From positions 630,026 through 694,025 of the forward strand of contig NZ_RJSE01000003.1 in NCBI RefSeq assembly GCF_003725695.1: 64,000 nucleotides of DNA, read 5' to 3'. The stretch comes from Nocardioides marmoriginsengisoli. GTDB taxonomy: Bacteria > Actinomycetota > Actinomycetes > Propionibacteriales > Nocardioidaceae. Shown in pieces: positions 51,867 through 60,562 of the stretch (position 1 is its first letter; each line of letters begins with the position of its first letter). The notes beneath the pieces are model-generated. The model saw only the letters and a program-made list of their open reading frames with translations, did no database searches and was not told the origin of the DNA. A program made the position numbers and the translations under genes.

Positions 51867-53059
51867 CAGGAGCCGGCCGATCCGATCGTGCGCACCTTGC
51901 CCTCGGGGTCGAAGCCGATGACGAACCAGGAGGACGGGTCGTCCTCGTACAGGTCGTGGTCGGCCGCGCCGAACGGCTTCTCCCAGACCCGGCCGTTGAC
52001 GTCGAGCTTCGGAGTATCCTCCATCGCCTGCCGGACCGCCTTCCAGTCGTGGGCGTCCTTCGCCGCGGCGACGGCCTGACCGTAGAGCAGCGCCGAGGTG
52101 TACGTCGTGTAGACGGCCACCGAGCTGGTCGGCTTCTCGCCGTACTTCTCCTCGTACTTCTGGGTGATGCCCGCGAAGGAGTCACCGGTGAGGTCACGCG
52201 GCTCGATGAAGGCCAGGTTCTCCCACTCGCGGGGCTTCGCCAGGTCGGTGTAACCGGCGAGCACGGTCGCGGTCACCAGGAACCGGTCCGGCTTGTAGCC
52301 CAGCTGGTCCATCGCCTTGGTGATCGCGGCGGTGTCGGCACCGGTGGTGACCGCACCCAGGATCGAGGTGACGCCCGCGTCGCGCATCTTGCGGACCTGC
52401 GAGGAGACGTCGGTGGCTCCGGGCTGGATGACCTCCTCGTGCACGACCGTCTTGCCGTTCTTCTTGGCGTAGGCCAGCAGCATGTCGTGGTTGGACTGCC
52501 CGTAGGCGTCCGCGCCGTAGAAGATGCCAACCTTCGCGTCCGAGTCGGACCACAGGTAGGAGCCGCTGACCGCGATCGCGTCCGAGTTGTTGTTGTTCGT
52601 GCGGAAGCCCCAGTTCGGGCTCGCCTCCGGGTTGAGGATCTCGTCCGCCGCCGCGATCGAGACCAGCCACGGCCGTCCGGTCCGCTGGATCGTCTCGGCG
52701 ACCTGGAGGCTCGGACCGGACTGGGACGGGCCGAAGACGACGTCGACGTTGTCCTGGTTGAGCATCGTCTGGATCACCCGCGACGCGACGTCCGGCGAAC
52801 CCTGGTCATCGCCCTCGACCTTCTCGAAGGTGACGCCGAACTTCTCCTTGATCTCCGGCTCGGCGAGCTCGATCCCGCGCTCGAGCTCGGTCCAGTAGAA
52901 CTGCGCCGCACCGGACTTCGGTCCGATCAGGCCGATCTTGGCCTGGAGCGGGTCGCCGGACTTGCCGCCGTTCCCGGAGTCGCTGCCACCGCATGCCGCC
53001 GTCACCAGCAAGGACAGCACCGCGGCGCTCAGAGCAACGCGTCGAAGCGTTCGGATCAT
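51866..53059 (-). CDS. ABC transporter substrate-binding lipoprotein, branched-chain type
   Basis: 397 residues. Signal peptide with lipobox LVTAACGG, then the type 1 periplasmic-binding fold (AKIGLIGPKSGAA, VDVVFGPSQSGPS, VGIFYGADAYGQSNHD). AAGGAA precedes the ATG. First gene of a five-gene operon ending in a TetR regulator. The genes divergent from it (acyl-CoA synthetase, SDR) suggest uptake of an organic acid that is then made into a CoA ester. Confidence 0.94.
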   Translation of the reverse strand: MIRTLRRVALSAAVLSLLVTAACGGSDSGNGGKSGDPLQAKIGLIGPKSGAAQFYWTELERGIELAEPEIKEKFGVTFEKVEGDDQGSPDVASRVIQTMLNQDNVDVVFGPSQSGPSLQVAETIQRTGRPWLVSIAAADEILNPEASPNWGFRTNNNNSDAIAVSGSYLWSDSDAKVGIFYGADAYGQSNHDMLLAYAKKNGKTVVHEEVIQPGATDVSSQVRKMRDAGVTSILGAVTTGADTAAITKAMDQLGYKPDRFLVTATVLAGYTDLAKPREWENLAFIEPRDLTGDSFAGITQKYEEKYGEKPTSSVAVYTTYTSALLYGQAVAAAKDAHDWKAVRQAMEDTPKLDVNGRVWEKPFGAADHDLYEDDPSSWFVIGFDPEGKVRTIGSAGS

Positions 53060-53111
53060 GATGTTCCTTTCGGGGTGCCACCGGAACGACGTGTGATCGC
53101 CGTCACCGGTT

Positions 53112-53156
53112 TTGTGAGAACGGCATCACTTTAAGGACCATTTCCTGCTTCGTCAA
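53112..53156 (-). promoter_or_regulatory. Promoter of the second ABC operon, with operator-like element
   Basis: TTGACG (minus strand, 53156-53151), 17 bases, TAAAGT (53133-53128): a near-ideal housekeeping promoter reading toward the lipoprotein gene. The -10 lies inside TTAAAGTGATG, which resembles the palindromic site of the divergent promoter (TTAAGGTGGCG). A repressor there would block RNA polymerase. Confidence 0.72.
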
Positions 53157-53164
53157 CAGGCATC

Positions 53165-53208
53165 TTGACCGCAATACGGGTCTTTTTGTTAAGGTGGCGT
53201 CACCTTTT
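53165..53208 (+). promoter_or_regulatory. Promoter region and palindromic operator of the VOC-ligase-SDR operon
   Basis: TTGACC at 53165-53170 is the probable -35. AAGGTG (53191-53196) and CACCTT (53201-53206) form a perfect inverted repeat around GCGT over the -10/+1 region. The half-site TTAARGTG is shared with the opposite promoter, so one regulator probably controls both; the operon's own TetR (47623-48354) is the first candidate. Confidence 0.7.
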
Positions 53209-53223
53209 GGAAAGGAATCAACC

Positions 53224-54156
53224 GTGAAGGGCATTCCCAAGTGGTTCGGTCACGTGAACCTCAACGTCAGCGAGATCTCCCGTTCCGAGCAGTACTACGC
53301 CGACGTCCTCGGCCTGCGTCCGCTGGTGCGGATGGCACCTGAGATCGACCAGTCCGGCGATGCCTTCGCCATCGACGAGCTGGTCCGCTGGAACGGCGTC
53401 CTGATGGGCGACGACCGCGGCATCCGCGGTCCGGTGCTCGACGTGCTCCAGTGGCACCCCGCTCCCGATGACCAGCCCGGCCGGCAGGCCGGCGGCGGAC
53501 ACCGCTGGGGCCTCAACCGGCTCCTCTTCACGGCACCGGACCTGGACCAGGTCGTCGCCAGGGCGGCGGGCTGGGAGCTCAACGCCCGCACGGTGGAATT
53601 CACCGACGAGAGCACCGAGCCGGTCCCGGCGCTGCACCTCCGCGATCCCGACGGCACCCACCTCGAGGTGCTGCTGGACACGAGCCAGCCGATCCGGTTC
53701 CGCGGCGTCCGGCTGAACTGCAGCTCGATCGAGCGGAGCACCAGCTTCTACCAGCGGGTGCTGCGGATGCGGGTCGCCGACGACCGCCGGACCTCCATCG
53801 ACGGGGTCGCCGTGCACCGCCGGATGCTCCGCTACGCGGGCAACCGGGACACCTTCGGCATCGAGCTCTGCGAACCCGACCCCGAGGTGCTCCTCCCCCG
53901 GGCGCTCACCCCGGGCAACCACCCCGGCCTGTACCGGATGGCACTGGTCACCGAGGACTTCGCCGCGAGCCTGGAGCACCTGTCCGGACTGCTGCCCGAG
54001 CCGGCCCGGGTGGCGAAGATCGACATCGGCGCGGGGGTCGGTCTTCTGGACGCGGTCTTCTTCGAGGATCCTGATGGAGCGGTGGTCGAGTTCGTCGAGC
54101 ACGGACTGGTCGAGGTCGCCCGTCGCAACAACCGTCCCGTCCCGCAGGAGAACTAG
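53224..54156 (+). CDS. Two-domain VOC-superfamily protein
   Basis: 310 residues, two glyoxalase-fold halves (about 5-150 and 155-300). FGHVNLNVSEISRSEQYYADVLGL opens the first, RGVRLNCSSIERSTSFYQRVL the second; glutamates in HLEVLLD and AVVEFVEH are retained. The two C-terminal-domain histidines needed for iron in extradiol ring-cleaving dioxygenases are absent, so I do not call it one. GTG 53224 is preceded by GGAAAGGA. First gene of an operon with an acyl-CoA synthetase and an SDR; likely an isomerase, lyase or binding role in the same pathway. Confidence 0.82.
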   Translation: MKGIPKWFGHVNLNVSEISRSEQYYADVLGLRPLVRMAPEIDQSGDAFAIDELVRWNGVLMGDDRGIRGPVLDVLQWHPAPDDQPGRQAGGGHRWGLNRLLFTAPDLDQVVARAAGWELNARTVEFTDESTEPVPALHLRDPDGTHLEVLLDTSQPIRFRGVRLNCSSIERSTSFYQRVLRMRVADDRRTSIDGVAVHRRMLRYAGNRDTFGIELCEPDPEVLLPRALTPGNHPGLYRMALVTEDFAASLEHLSGLLPEPARVAKIDIGAGVGLLDAVFFEDPDGAVVEFVEHGLVEVARRNNRPVPQEN

Positions 54157-54158
54157 CA

Positions 54159-55667
54159 GTGCGCAGCACACTCCCCACCTGGGTCGGCCACTGGGCCACC
54201 CTGTTCGGCGACCGCCCGGCGATCCACTTCGAGGACCAGGTCGTCAGCTGGCGGCAGTTCGACGAAGAGGTCGCGCGCTGGCGGGCGAGGCTGAGCGCGC
54301 ACGGCGTCCGGGCCGGCGACCGCGTCGCGATCTGCCTGCTGAACCGGCCGGAGTTCCTGTACGTCGAGTTCGCCGCGCACCGGATCGGGGCGATCGTGGT
54401 GCCGCTCAACACCCGGCTGGCTCCGCGCGAGCTCGCCGAGACCCTCGACGACGCCGCGCCCGCGGTCGTGGTCTACGAGCAGGCGCTCGCTGCACTGGCG
54501 GCGTACCTGGCCGGGAGCTGGACCGGCGGCACCGCGATCGACGTCGACGTACCGCCCGCGGCGGAGCCGGACCGGTCGCCGCTGCCGACGCGGGACACGG
54601 ACGAGATCGCGGCGCTGCTGTACACCTCGGGGACGACCGGGCGGCCCAAGGGCGTCCAACTGACCCTGGGCAACCTGGAAGCGTCCAGGACCCTGTGGAT
54701 GTCGGAGTACGCCCTCACCCACCGCGATGTGCACCTGGTGGTGATGCCGCTCTGCTTCGCCGGCGGCTTCATCGCCTCGTCCAAGCACGCGATCGCGGCC
54801 GGTGCCACGATCGTGCTGGTCCGCGACTTCGACCCGCTCGCGACGCTCCGGCTGATCGAGCGGTACCGGGTCAGCTGGATCACCTCGGTCCCGACGATCC
54901 TCGACCGGATGCGCGCGTCCGAGGCGTGGGAGACCTCCGACCTGACGTCGCTGCGCGGGATCCAGTCCGGCGGGGCCGTGGTCCCACCGGAGATGGTCGA
55001 AGCGTACGGCGCCCGCGGGATCGACGTCAGCCAGGCCTACGGTCTCTCCGAGGCGACCGGCGGACCGTCGATGTGGATGGACGACGCGATGATCCGGGTC
55101 AAGGTCGGCTCGGTCGGTCGGGCAGCGCTCGGCTTCGAGATCCGGCTGCTCGACAGCGACGGGAACGACGTCGCGATCGGCGAGGTCGGCGAGATCGCCC
55201 TGCGCGGCCCGCAGGTCTTCCCGGGCTACTGGGGACGACCCGACCTCACCGAGGAGGTCCTGGTCGGGGGCTGGTTGCGCACCGGCGACCTCGCGCACGC
55301 GGACGAGGACGGCTACTACTTCATCGCCGGCCGCAAGAAGGAGATGATCGTGACCGGAGGCCTGAACGTCTACCCGGCCGAGGTGGAGCGGGTGGTGGAC
55401 CGGTACCCGGGCATCACCGAGTCCGCCGTGGTCGGCGTCCCCAGCGAGCGCTGGGGCGAGGAGATCGTCGCGTGCGTGGTCCCCGAGCCGGGCACCGCCG
55501 TGGATCCGGCGGCCCTGATCGCCGGCGTCCGTACCGAGCTCGCCGACTACAAGGTCCCCAAGCAGGTGCTGGTCTTCGACGAGCTCCCGCACACGCTCTC
55601 GTCCAAGGTGCAGCGGGTAGCGGTCCGCGAGCTCGTGGTCGCGATGCTGGCGGAGGACGACCGATGA
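54159..55667 (+). CDS. Acyl-CoA synthetase (AMP-forming)
   Basis: 502 residues. The AMP-binding loop LLYTSGTTGRPKGV is at about 148-161, AYGLSEATGG and GWLRTGDLAHAD follow, and the C-terminal Lys is in LSSKVQRVAVREL. It joins an organic acid to CoA using ATP. GTG 54159 follows the VOC stop by two bases and its own stop overlaps the SDR start. It probably activates the acid brought in by the divergent ABC transporter. Confidence 0.93.
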   Translation: MRSTLPTWVGHWATLFGDRPAIHFEDQVVSWRQFDEEVARWRARLSAHGVRAGDRVAICLLNRPEFLYVEFAAHRIGAIVVPLNTRLAPRELAETLDDAAPAVVVYEQALAALAAYLAGSWTGGTAIDVDVPPAAEPDRSPLPTRDTDEIAALLYTSGTTGRPKGVQLTLGNLEASRTLWMSEYALTHRDVHLVVMPLCFAGGFIASSKHAIAAGATIVLVRDFDPLATLRLIERYRVSWITSVPTILDRMRASEAWETSDLTSLRGIQSGGAVVPPEMVEAYGARGIDVSQAYGLSEATGGPSMWMDDAMIRVKVGSVGRAALGFEIRLLDSDGNDVAIGEVGEIALRGPQVFPGYWGRPDLTEEVLVGGWLRTGDLAHADEDGYYFIAGRKKEMIVTGGLNVYPAEVERVVDRYPGITESAVVGVPSERWGEEIVACVVPEPGTAVDPAALIAGVRTELADYKVPKQVLVFDELPHTLSSKVQRVAVRELVVAMLAEDDR

Positions 55668-56416
55668 GCACCCCGCGGACGATCCTGGTGACCGGGACGA
55701 ACGGCGTGGTGGGCAGGCTGGTCGCGGAACGGTTCGCCACTGCCGGCCACCGGGTGACCGGCCTGGACCTGACCCAGCCGGAGACGCCGATCGACGGAGT
55801 CCGGCACCTCGCCGCGGACCTCGCCGACGAGGTCGCCGTGACCGCGGCGATCGACGGGCTCCGCGCCGACGGCACCACGATCGAGGTCCTGGTCAACTGC
55901 GCCGCGCTCTTCGGCGACTACCACGCGACCCACCGGATCGCCCTGGAGACCTGGGACCGGTACATGCAGGTGAACGCCCGCGGACCGTTCCTGCTGATGC
56001 GCGAGGTGCTGCCCGACATGGTGGCGGCCGGCTTCGGCCGGATCGTCAACGTGGCCAGCATCAGCTCCGTCCAGGGCGGCTACCGCCAGGCGCACTACGC
56101 CGCGTCCAAGGCCGCCCTGATCGGCCTGTCGAACACCGTGGCCCTCGAGTACGGGCCGCGCGGGATCACCAGCAACTGCGTACTGCCCGGCGTGATCGAC
56201 GTACCCCGGCTCGCCGACGCACCCGCGGACGTCCGCGAGCACGCGCTGGGTACGGTCCCCAGCCGGCGGTGGGCCCAGCCGGACGAGGTGGCGGCAGCCG
56301 TCGAGTACCTGGCCGGGGACGAGTCCGGCTACGTCAACGGCGTCCAGCTCCCGGTCGACGGCGGTAGTGCCCTGCTCCAGCTGCGGTTCAGCCGGGAGCT
56401 GCGCCTCGGGGAGTGA
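55664..56416 (+). CDS. Short-chain dehydrogenase/reductase
   Basis: 250 residues. The nucleotide loop is TGTNGVVG at 10-17, a variant of TGxxxGxG, and NCAAL replaces the usual NNAG, yet Ser (ASISS) and YAASK are present, so it should be active. Closing PVDGGS is typical. ATG overlaps the ligase stop. Last gene of its operon. Confidence 0.9.
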   Translation: MSTPRTILVTGTNGVVGRLVAERFATAGHRVTGLDLTQPETPIDGVRHLAADLADEVAVTAAIDGLRADGTTIEVLVNCAALFGDYHATHRIALETWDRYMQVNARGPFLLMREVLPDMVAAGFGRIVNVASISSVQGGYRQAHYAASKAALIGLSNTVALEYGPRGITSNCVLPGVIDVPRLADAPADVREHALGTVPSRRWAQPDEVAAAVEYLAGDESGYVNGVQLPVDGGSALLQLRFSRELRLGE

Positions 56417-56432
56417 GGAAGGACGGGCGGGA

Positions 56433-56819
56433 TCAGAAGACCTCGACCGGGATCCCGCGAGCCGAGCGGGCGAGCTTGCGGTCGCAGGTGACGAGCGGGC
56501 AGTCGAGACGGGCAGCCAGGGCCACGTAGGTGGCGTCGTACGTTGTGATCCGACTCCGCAGCGCCCACACGTCGTGAGCCAGACCGGCGGCCGGGTACCG
56601 GGCCAGAGTCAGGTCGCCGAGCTCGGCGAGTGCGTGCTGCGCCAGGACCGGTGAGACCTTGCGGCCCGCGACCATGCCGCGCAACGCTGACTGCACCTCG
56701 CTGTCCACCAGATGCGGTGCGTGCAGACTGCCAGCTCCGGTCAGTCGTTCCCGGAGCGGCGCGAACCTGTTGGGGAACGTCAGGGCGTTCACGAGAGCCG
56801 ACGCATCGACCACGATCAA
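56433..56819 (-). CDS. vapC: VapC-type PIN-domain ribonuclease toxin
   Basis: 128 residues. The four acidic metal residues are in place: Asp5 (VVDASALV), Glu41 (VDSEVQSAL), Asp95 (TTYDATYVALA) and Asp113 (VTCDRKL). It would cut RNA when free of its antitoxin. The start is TTG, overlapping the antitoxin stop (TTGA); GTG two codons later is an alternative. Confidence 0.92.
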   Translation of the reverse strand: MIVVDASALVNALTFPNRFAPLRERLTGAGSLHAPHLVDSEVQSALRGMVAGRKVSPVLAQHALAELGDLTLARYPAAGLAHDVWALRSRITTYDATYVALAARLDCPLVTCDRKLARSARGIPVEVF

Positions 56820-57061
56820 CGCGCGTCGCGCCCGCGTCGGATGATGTCGACGACGTCCTGCCCGGTGATGCCGGGGGGATCGCCCCGCTCGGCGCTTCGC
56901 TGCAGAACCTCTGCCACCGTCGGCCTGGAGGCGACCTCGGTGAGCAGCTGGAGGACGTAGTCGGAGAGGGACATCCCGAACATCTCGGCGCGCCGGCGCA
57001 GCTCGGCGTGAATGTCCTCGGGGACGTTGCGCACCTGCAGCGAGGGGGACATGACAAGCAT
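56816..57061 (-). CDS. vapB: VapB/FitA-type antitoxin
   Basis: 81 residues. The N-terminal ribbon-helix-helix (LQVRNVPEDIHAELRRRAEMFGMSLSDYVLQLL) binds DNA; the C-terminal IITGQDVVDIIRRGRDAR-like tail should occupy the toxin. ATG 57061 is chosen for the GGAG five bases upstream; an ATG three codons later is possible. A 23-base palindrome lies directly upstream and is the probable autoregulatory operator. Confidence 0.92.
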   Translation of the reverse strand: MLVMSPSLQVRNVPEDIHAELRRRAEMFGMSLSDYVLQLLTEVASRPTVAEVLQRSAERGDPPGITGQDVVDIIRRGRDAR

Positions 57062-57070
57062 CGTAGCTCC

Positions 57071-57116
57071 GATCACGGTCGGGACATGCACCTTGCATGT
57101 CCCCACGAGTGTGATC
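57071..57116. promoter_or_regulatory. Operator palindrome of the vapBC operon
   Basis: GGGACATGCA (57081-57090) and TGCATGTCCC (57094-57103) are perfect ten-base arms around CCT. Outer arms GATCAC (57071-57076) and GTGATC (57111-57116) add a second inverted pair. It lies 10-55 bases before the antitoxin start, where the VapBC complex normally binds. Confidence 0.85.
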
Positions 57117-57162
57117 GGCAGGGCCCCCGGACGCCAACGGCTTTCCACAGGCTGCGCAGACC

Positions 57163-57687
57163 TCAGTCGACCATCAGCCTCCGGAACACGCTCCCGTGGA
57201 AGACCAGCGGCGAGGTCGCCTCGGCCCGCTGCACCGCGTGCAACCTGAGCAGCACGATGGTGTGGTCCCCCGCGGCGACCTCCTCGTGGATCGTGGTGTC
57301 GAAGCTCGCCAGCCCGTCGGCCAGCGTGACTGCACCCTCGGCCGTCGCGACCAGGTCCAGCCCCTCGAACCGCCGCTCGACCGGGCCGGCGAGCTGGCGG
57401 GCGACGACACCGTGGTGGTCAGCGAGGATCGTCACCCCGAGGTGCGTGGCGGTGCGCAGGTCCGGCCAGGTCTTGGACGTGTTCGCGATCGAGAAGGACA
57501 CCAGCGGCGGATCCAGGCTGACCGAGGTGAACGAGCTGGCCGCGAGCCCGACGGGGAGGTCGTCGACGGTCGCGGCGACCGCGACCACGCCGCTCGGGAA
57601 GGTCCCGAAGGCCTCCCGCAACCGGTCCGGGTCGAGGTCCTGGTTGGTCGGGAACCGCCCCGGGGCGCTTGCTGCCACCGCGGTCAC
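57163..57687 (-). CDS. Flavin reductase family protein
   Basis: 174 residues. FGTFPSGVVAVAA, GLAASSFTSVSLDPPLVSFSIANTS and the closing HDHxx-less FHGSVFRRL match the FMN-dependent reductases that feed reduced flavin to two-component monooxygenases. GTG 57687 overlaps the stop of the upstream FMN reductase gene. Last gene of the sulfur-type operon; two flavin reductases in one operon may serve different monooxygenases. Confidence 0.9.
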   Translation of the reverse strand: MTAVAASAPGRFPTNQDLDPDRLREAFGTFPSGVVAVAATVDDLPVGLAASSFTSVSLDPPLVSFSIANTSKTWPDLRTATHLGVTILADHHGVVARQLAGPVERRFEGLDLVATAEGAVTLADGLASFDTTIHEEVAAGDHTIVLLRLHAVQRAEATSPLVFHGSVFRRLMVD

Positions 57688-58190
57688 GCGACGACCGCCT
57701 TCCGGCTCAACCAGGCGTCGACGTACGGCCTGGCCGATGCGAGCCATTCGGCGTACGAGGCCGGGTCGCCGTACTCGCGGTCCAGCACGAACAGCCCGCG
57801 GCGGGGCACCGTCGCCCCGAGCTCGGTGAGCACCGGACGCAGGGTGAGCTCGGGGGCCAGCGCGTGCGCCGACCCGGCGCCGACCAGCAGCGGGACGGCG
57901 AGCCCGCGCAGCCCGGTCCCGCCGTCGAACCGGTCCAGGAAGAGCTTGAGCAAGCCCGTGTACGTGCCCTTGTACGTCGGGCTGGCCACCACGACCAGGT
58001 CGGCGGCACCGACCTGCTCCACCAGCTCGGCGACGACCGGGCTGGCCCCGTCCAGCAGGGCCGGGCCGAGGGTCGCGAGGTCCACCACCAGGTCCGGCTC
58101 TGCCCCGGCGAGCTCGGCGGCCACGTACGTCGCCGCGCTGAGCGTGCGACTGGCGGGCTTCGGGTTGCCGACGACGACGGCGATGCTCAT
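57684..58190 (-). CDS. NAD(P)H-dependent FMN reductase (SsuE/MsuE-like)
   Basis: 168 residues, flavodoxin-like fold: VVVGNPKPASRT at 5-16 binds the FMN phosphate and VVASPTYKGTYTGLLKLFLDRF is the SsuE family motif. It provides FMNH2. ATG overlaps the stop of the LLM monooxygenase gene. Confidence 0.92.
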   Translation of the reverse strand: MSIAVVVGNPKPASRTLSAATYVAAELAGAEPDLVVDLATLGPALLDGASPVVAELVEQVGAADLVVVASPTYKGTYTGLLKLFLDRFDGGTGLRGLAVPLLVGAGSAHALAPELTLRPVLTELGATVPRRGLFVLDREYGDPASYAEWLASARPYVDAWLSRKAVVA

Positions 58191-59353
58191 GAGATCGACT
58201 CCTGCTGACGGGGCGCCCCGAACGGGACCGCCGGGGTGGACAGCCGTGGCGGCGACGGGTGCCGCCAGCGGCCGCGCCGGACGAGCTCGGGCAGCACGCC
58301 CTCGCCGAACCGGTAGGCCTCCTCCAGGTGCGGGTAGCCGGAGAGCACGAACTCGGAGATGCCGGCCTCGGCGTACTCCTCGATCAGGTCGGCCACCTCC
58401 TGGTGGCTGCCCACCAGAGCGGTGCCGGCTCCGCCGCGGACCAGGCCGACGCCGGCCCACAGGTTCGGGTAGATCTGGAGGCCGTCCTTGGTGCCGCCGT
58501 TGAGGGCGAGCATCCGACGCTGGCCCTCGGACTCGCTGCGGCGCAGGCCGTCCTGGACCCGGTTGATCTGGTCCTCGGAGATCCCCGCGATCAGCCGGCC
58601 GGCCTCGGCCCAGGCCTCCTCGGCGGTGTCCCGGGCGATCGTGTGCAACCGGATCCCGAAGCGCAGCTCCCGGCCGCGGCGGTCGGCCAGCTCGCGGAGC
58701 TTGCGGACCTTCGCCGCCACGGCTGCCGGCGGTTCTCCCCAGGTCAGGTAGACGTCGACGTGCTGCGCGGCCACGTCCAGGGCGGCCGGTGAGGACCCGC
58801 CGAAGTAGATCTGCGGCAGCGGGTCCGGGATCTGCGCGAGCAGGGCGTCCTCGAGCTGGTAGTGCTGCCCCTGGTGGTGGACGACCTCGCCGCTCCACAG
58901 CCGGCTGACGATCTCCAGGAACTCGCCGCAGCGCTGGTAGCGAGCATCCTTGTCGAGGTAGTCGCCGTACATCCGCTGCTCGTGGCTCTCCCCGCCGGTG
59001 ACGACGTTGAGCAGCAGCCGGCCGCCGGTGAGGTTCTGGAACGAGCCGGCCATCTGCGCGGCCAGGAACGGCGCGGTCAGCCCGGGCCGGAACGCGACCA
59101 GGAACTTCAGCCGCTCGGAGACGCTGGCCAGCATCGCGGTGCTGATCCAGGCGTCCTCGCACCAGGCCCCCGTCGGAGTCAGGGCACCGACGAAGCCGAG
59201 CTGCTCGGCGGACCGGGCCACCTGGCCGAGGTAGGCGACCGAGGCCGGCCGGCCGCCGAAGCCCTCGACGGCGGTGCCGTGGCCGCCGCCGACGATGTGG
59301 CGTCCGTCGCCGCCGTTGGTCGGCAGGAACCAGTGGAACGTCAGGTCACTCAT
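58187..59353 (-). CDS. LLM-class flavin-dependent monooxygenase (SsuD-like)
   Basis: 388 residues, bacterial-luciferase-like barrel. FLPTNGGDGRH, FVGALTPTGAWCEDAW, NVVTGGESHEQRMYGDYLDKDARYQRCGEFL and IYFGGSSPAAL are the SsuD/alkanesulfonate monooxygenase pattern, including His and Arg/Tyr residues of the active site. It would release sulfite from an organosulfonate using FMNH2 from the reductases downstream. Starts three bases after the SfnB-like gene. Confidence 0.92.
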   Translation of the reverse strand: MSDLTFHWFLPTNGGDGRHIVGGGHGTAVEGFGGRPASVAYLGQVARSAEQLGFVGALTPTGAWCEDAWISTAMLASVSERLKFLVAFRPGLTAPFLAAQMAGSFQNLTGGRLLLNVVTGGESHEQRMYGDYLDKDARYQRCGEFLEIVSRLWSGEVVHHQGQHYQLEDALLAQIPDPLPQIYFGGSSPAALDVAAQHVDVYLTWGEPPAAVAAKVRKLRELADRRGRELRFGIRLHTIARDTAEEAWAEAGRLIAGISEDQINRVQDGLRRSESEGQRRMLALNGGTKDGLQIYPNLWAGVGLVRGGAGTALVGSHQEVADLIEEYAEAGISEFVLSGYPHLEEAYRFGEGVLPELVRRGRWRHPSPPRLSTPAVPFGAPRQQESIS

Positions 59354-59356
59354 CTC

Positions 59357-60562
59357 TTACACCTGTCCGTGATTCGGGGGTGGGGTGCCGTCGACGGCCC
59401 AGTGGCCGAGGTGCTGGATCTTCCAGGCGACGGGGTCGTGCAGGGTGTGCGTGCGGGCGTTGCGCCAGTGCCGGTCCAGCCCGCTGCCGCCGGCAGCGGC
59501 CCGGGTCCCGGAGACCTCGAAGAGCCGGGACCCGGCCTCGATCGCGGCCCGGGCCGTCGAAGCCCGCGCCGCGGCAACAGCCAGGCTCGCGGCCGCGGCA
59601 CTGCCGGCGGTCAGGTCGGCGTTCGCCCGGTCGACCGCCCTGCCCGCCTCGGCCAGCAGTGCCTCGGCGGCCCGGGTGGCCAGCTCCAGCTCGCCGAACG
59701 CGTGCACCACCAGCGGGTCGTCGGCAGCGCGCTCGACCCCGGCATCGGGGTACGGCCGGCTGTGCTCGCGGACGAACCTTCCGGCCTCGGCGACCGCGGC
59801 CCGGGCGATGCCGGCGTCGATGGCGGCGTGCAGCAGCTGGGCGAAGGCGCCGTACGTCTGCGGGCCGTCGAAGGTGGTCGCGTACGGCGTGATCAGGTCG
59901 GCGTCGACCGCGACGTCCTCCAGCACGACGCTGCCGCTGCCGGTGGTCCGCTGCCCGAGGCCGTCCCAGTCGTCGATCACCTCGACGCCGGGCGCGGTGC
60001 GCTCGACCCACGCGACGTGCAGCGGGCCGTCGGTGCCGAGGTGCGCGAGGACCGGGATCCAGTCCGCGAAGAGCGCCCCGGTGGCGTAGAACTTCCGGCC
60101 GGTCAGCCTCCAGCCGCTCCCGTCGGGCGTCAGCGTCGTCCGGATCTCCCGAATGTGCCGGGTCCCGCGCTCGGACTGGGCGTTGCCGAACCGCTTGCCG
60201 GCCAGCACCTCGCCGAACAGGAACTCGCGCTGCGCGTCGGTGCCCTGCAGCCGCAGCTGGTTGACGTAGACGAAGTGGCTCTGCGGGATCTGGCCGATGT
60301 TGGGGTCGGCGGCCGAGAGCAGCCGGATCACCTCGACCAGCGTCTCCACCGGGACGTCTGCGCCGCCGTACCGGGTCGGAACGGTGATCGCCAGCAGCCC
60401 GGAGCCGCTCAGCTCGTCCAGCTCGTACGACGGCAGCACCCGCCCCGCGTCCCGCTCGGCAGCACCGTCGGCGAACCCGGCCGCGAGCTCGGCCGCCACG
60501 GCGATCGCCTCGGCGGCGGGGAGCACCGGGACGCCGATGCGCTCGGTCGACAGCACGTTCAC
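59357..60562 (-). CDS. SfnB-family flavin monooxygenase (acyl-CoA dehydrogenase fold)
   Basis: 401 residues, acyl-CoA dehydrogenase fold of the SfnB/DszC group: ITVPTRYGGADV, GNAQSER, LTGRKFYATGALFADWIPV and the LDRHWRNARTHTLHDPVAWK end are the hallmarks, and there is no catalytic Glu of true dehydrogenases at the usual place. The group oxygenates sulfur compounds with reduced flavin. GTG start overlaps the stop of the paralogue upstream (GTGA). Confidence 0.9.
   Translation of the reverse strand: MNVLSTERIGVPVLPAAEAIAVAAELAAGFADGAAERDAGRVLPSYELDELSGSGLLAITVPTRYGGADVPVETLVEVIRLLSAADPNIGQIPQSHFVYVNQLRLQGTDAQREFLFGEVLAGKRFGNAQSERGTRHIREIRTTLTPDGSGWRLTGRKFYATGALFADWIPVLAHLGTDGPLHVAWVERTAPGVEVIDDWDGLGQRTTGSGSVVLEDVAVDADLITPYATTFDGPQTYGAFAQLLHAAIDAGIARAAVAEAGRFVREHSRPYPDAGVERAADDPLVVHAFGELELATRAAEALLAEAGRAVDRANADLTAGSAAAASLAVAAARASTARAAIEAGSRLFEVSGTRAAAGGSGLDRHWRNARTHTLHDPVAWKIQHLGHWAVDGTPPPNHGQV

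Noticed and set aside
53224-54156. Extradiol ring-cleaving dioxygenase
   Set aside because: The two-domain VOC layout fits, but the two iron-binding histidines of the C-terminal domain are replaced, so only the glutamate remains.
57055-57120. Intrinsic terminator formed by the large palindrome before vapB
   Set aside because: There is no T-run, and its place just before the antitoxin start is that of an autoregulatory operator.
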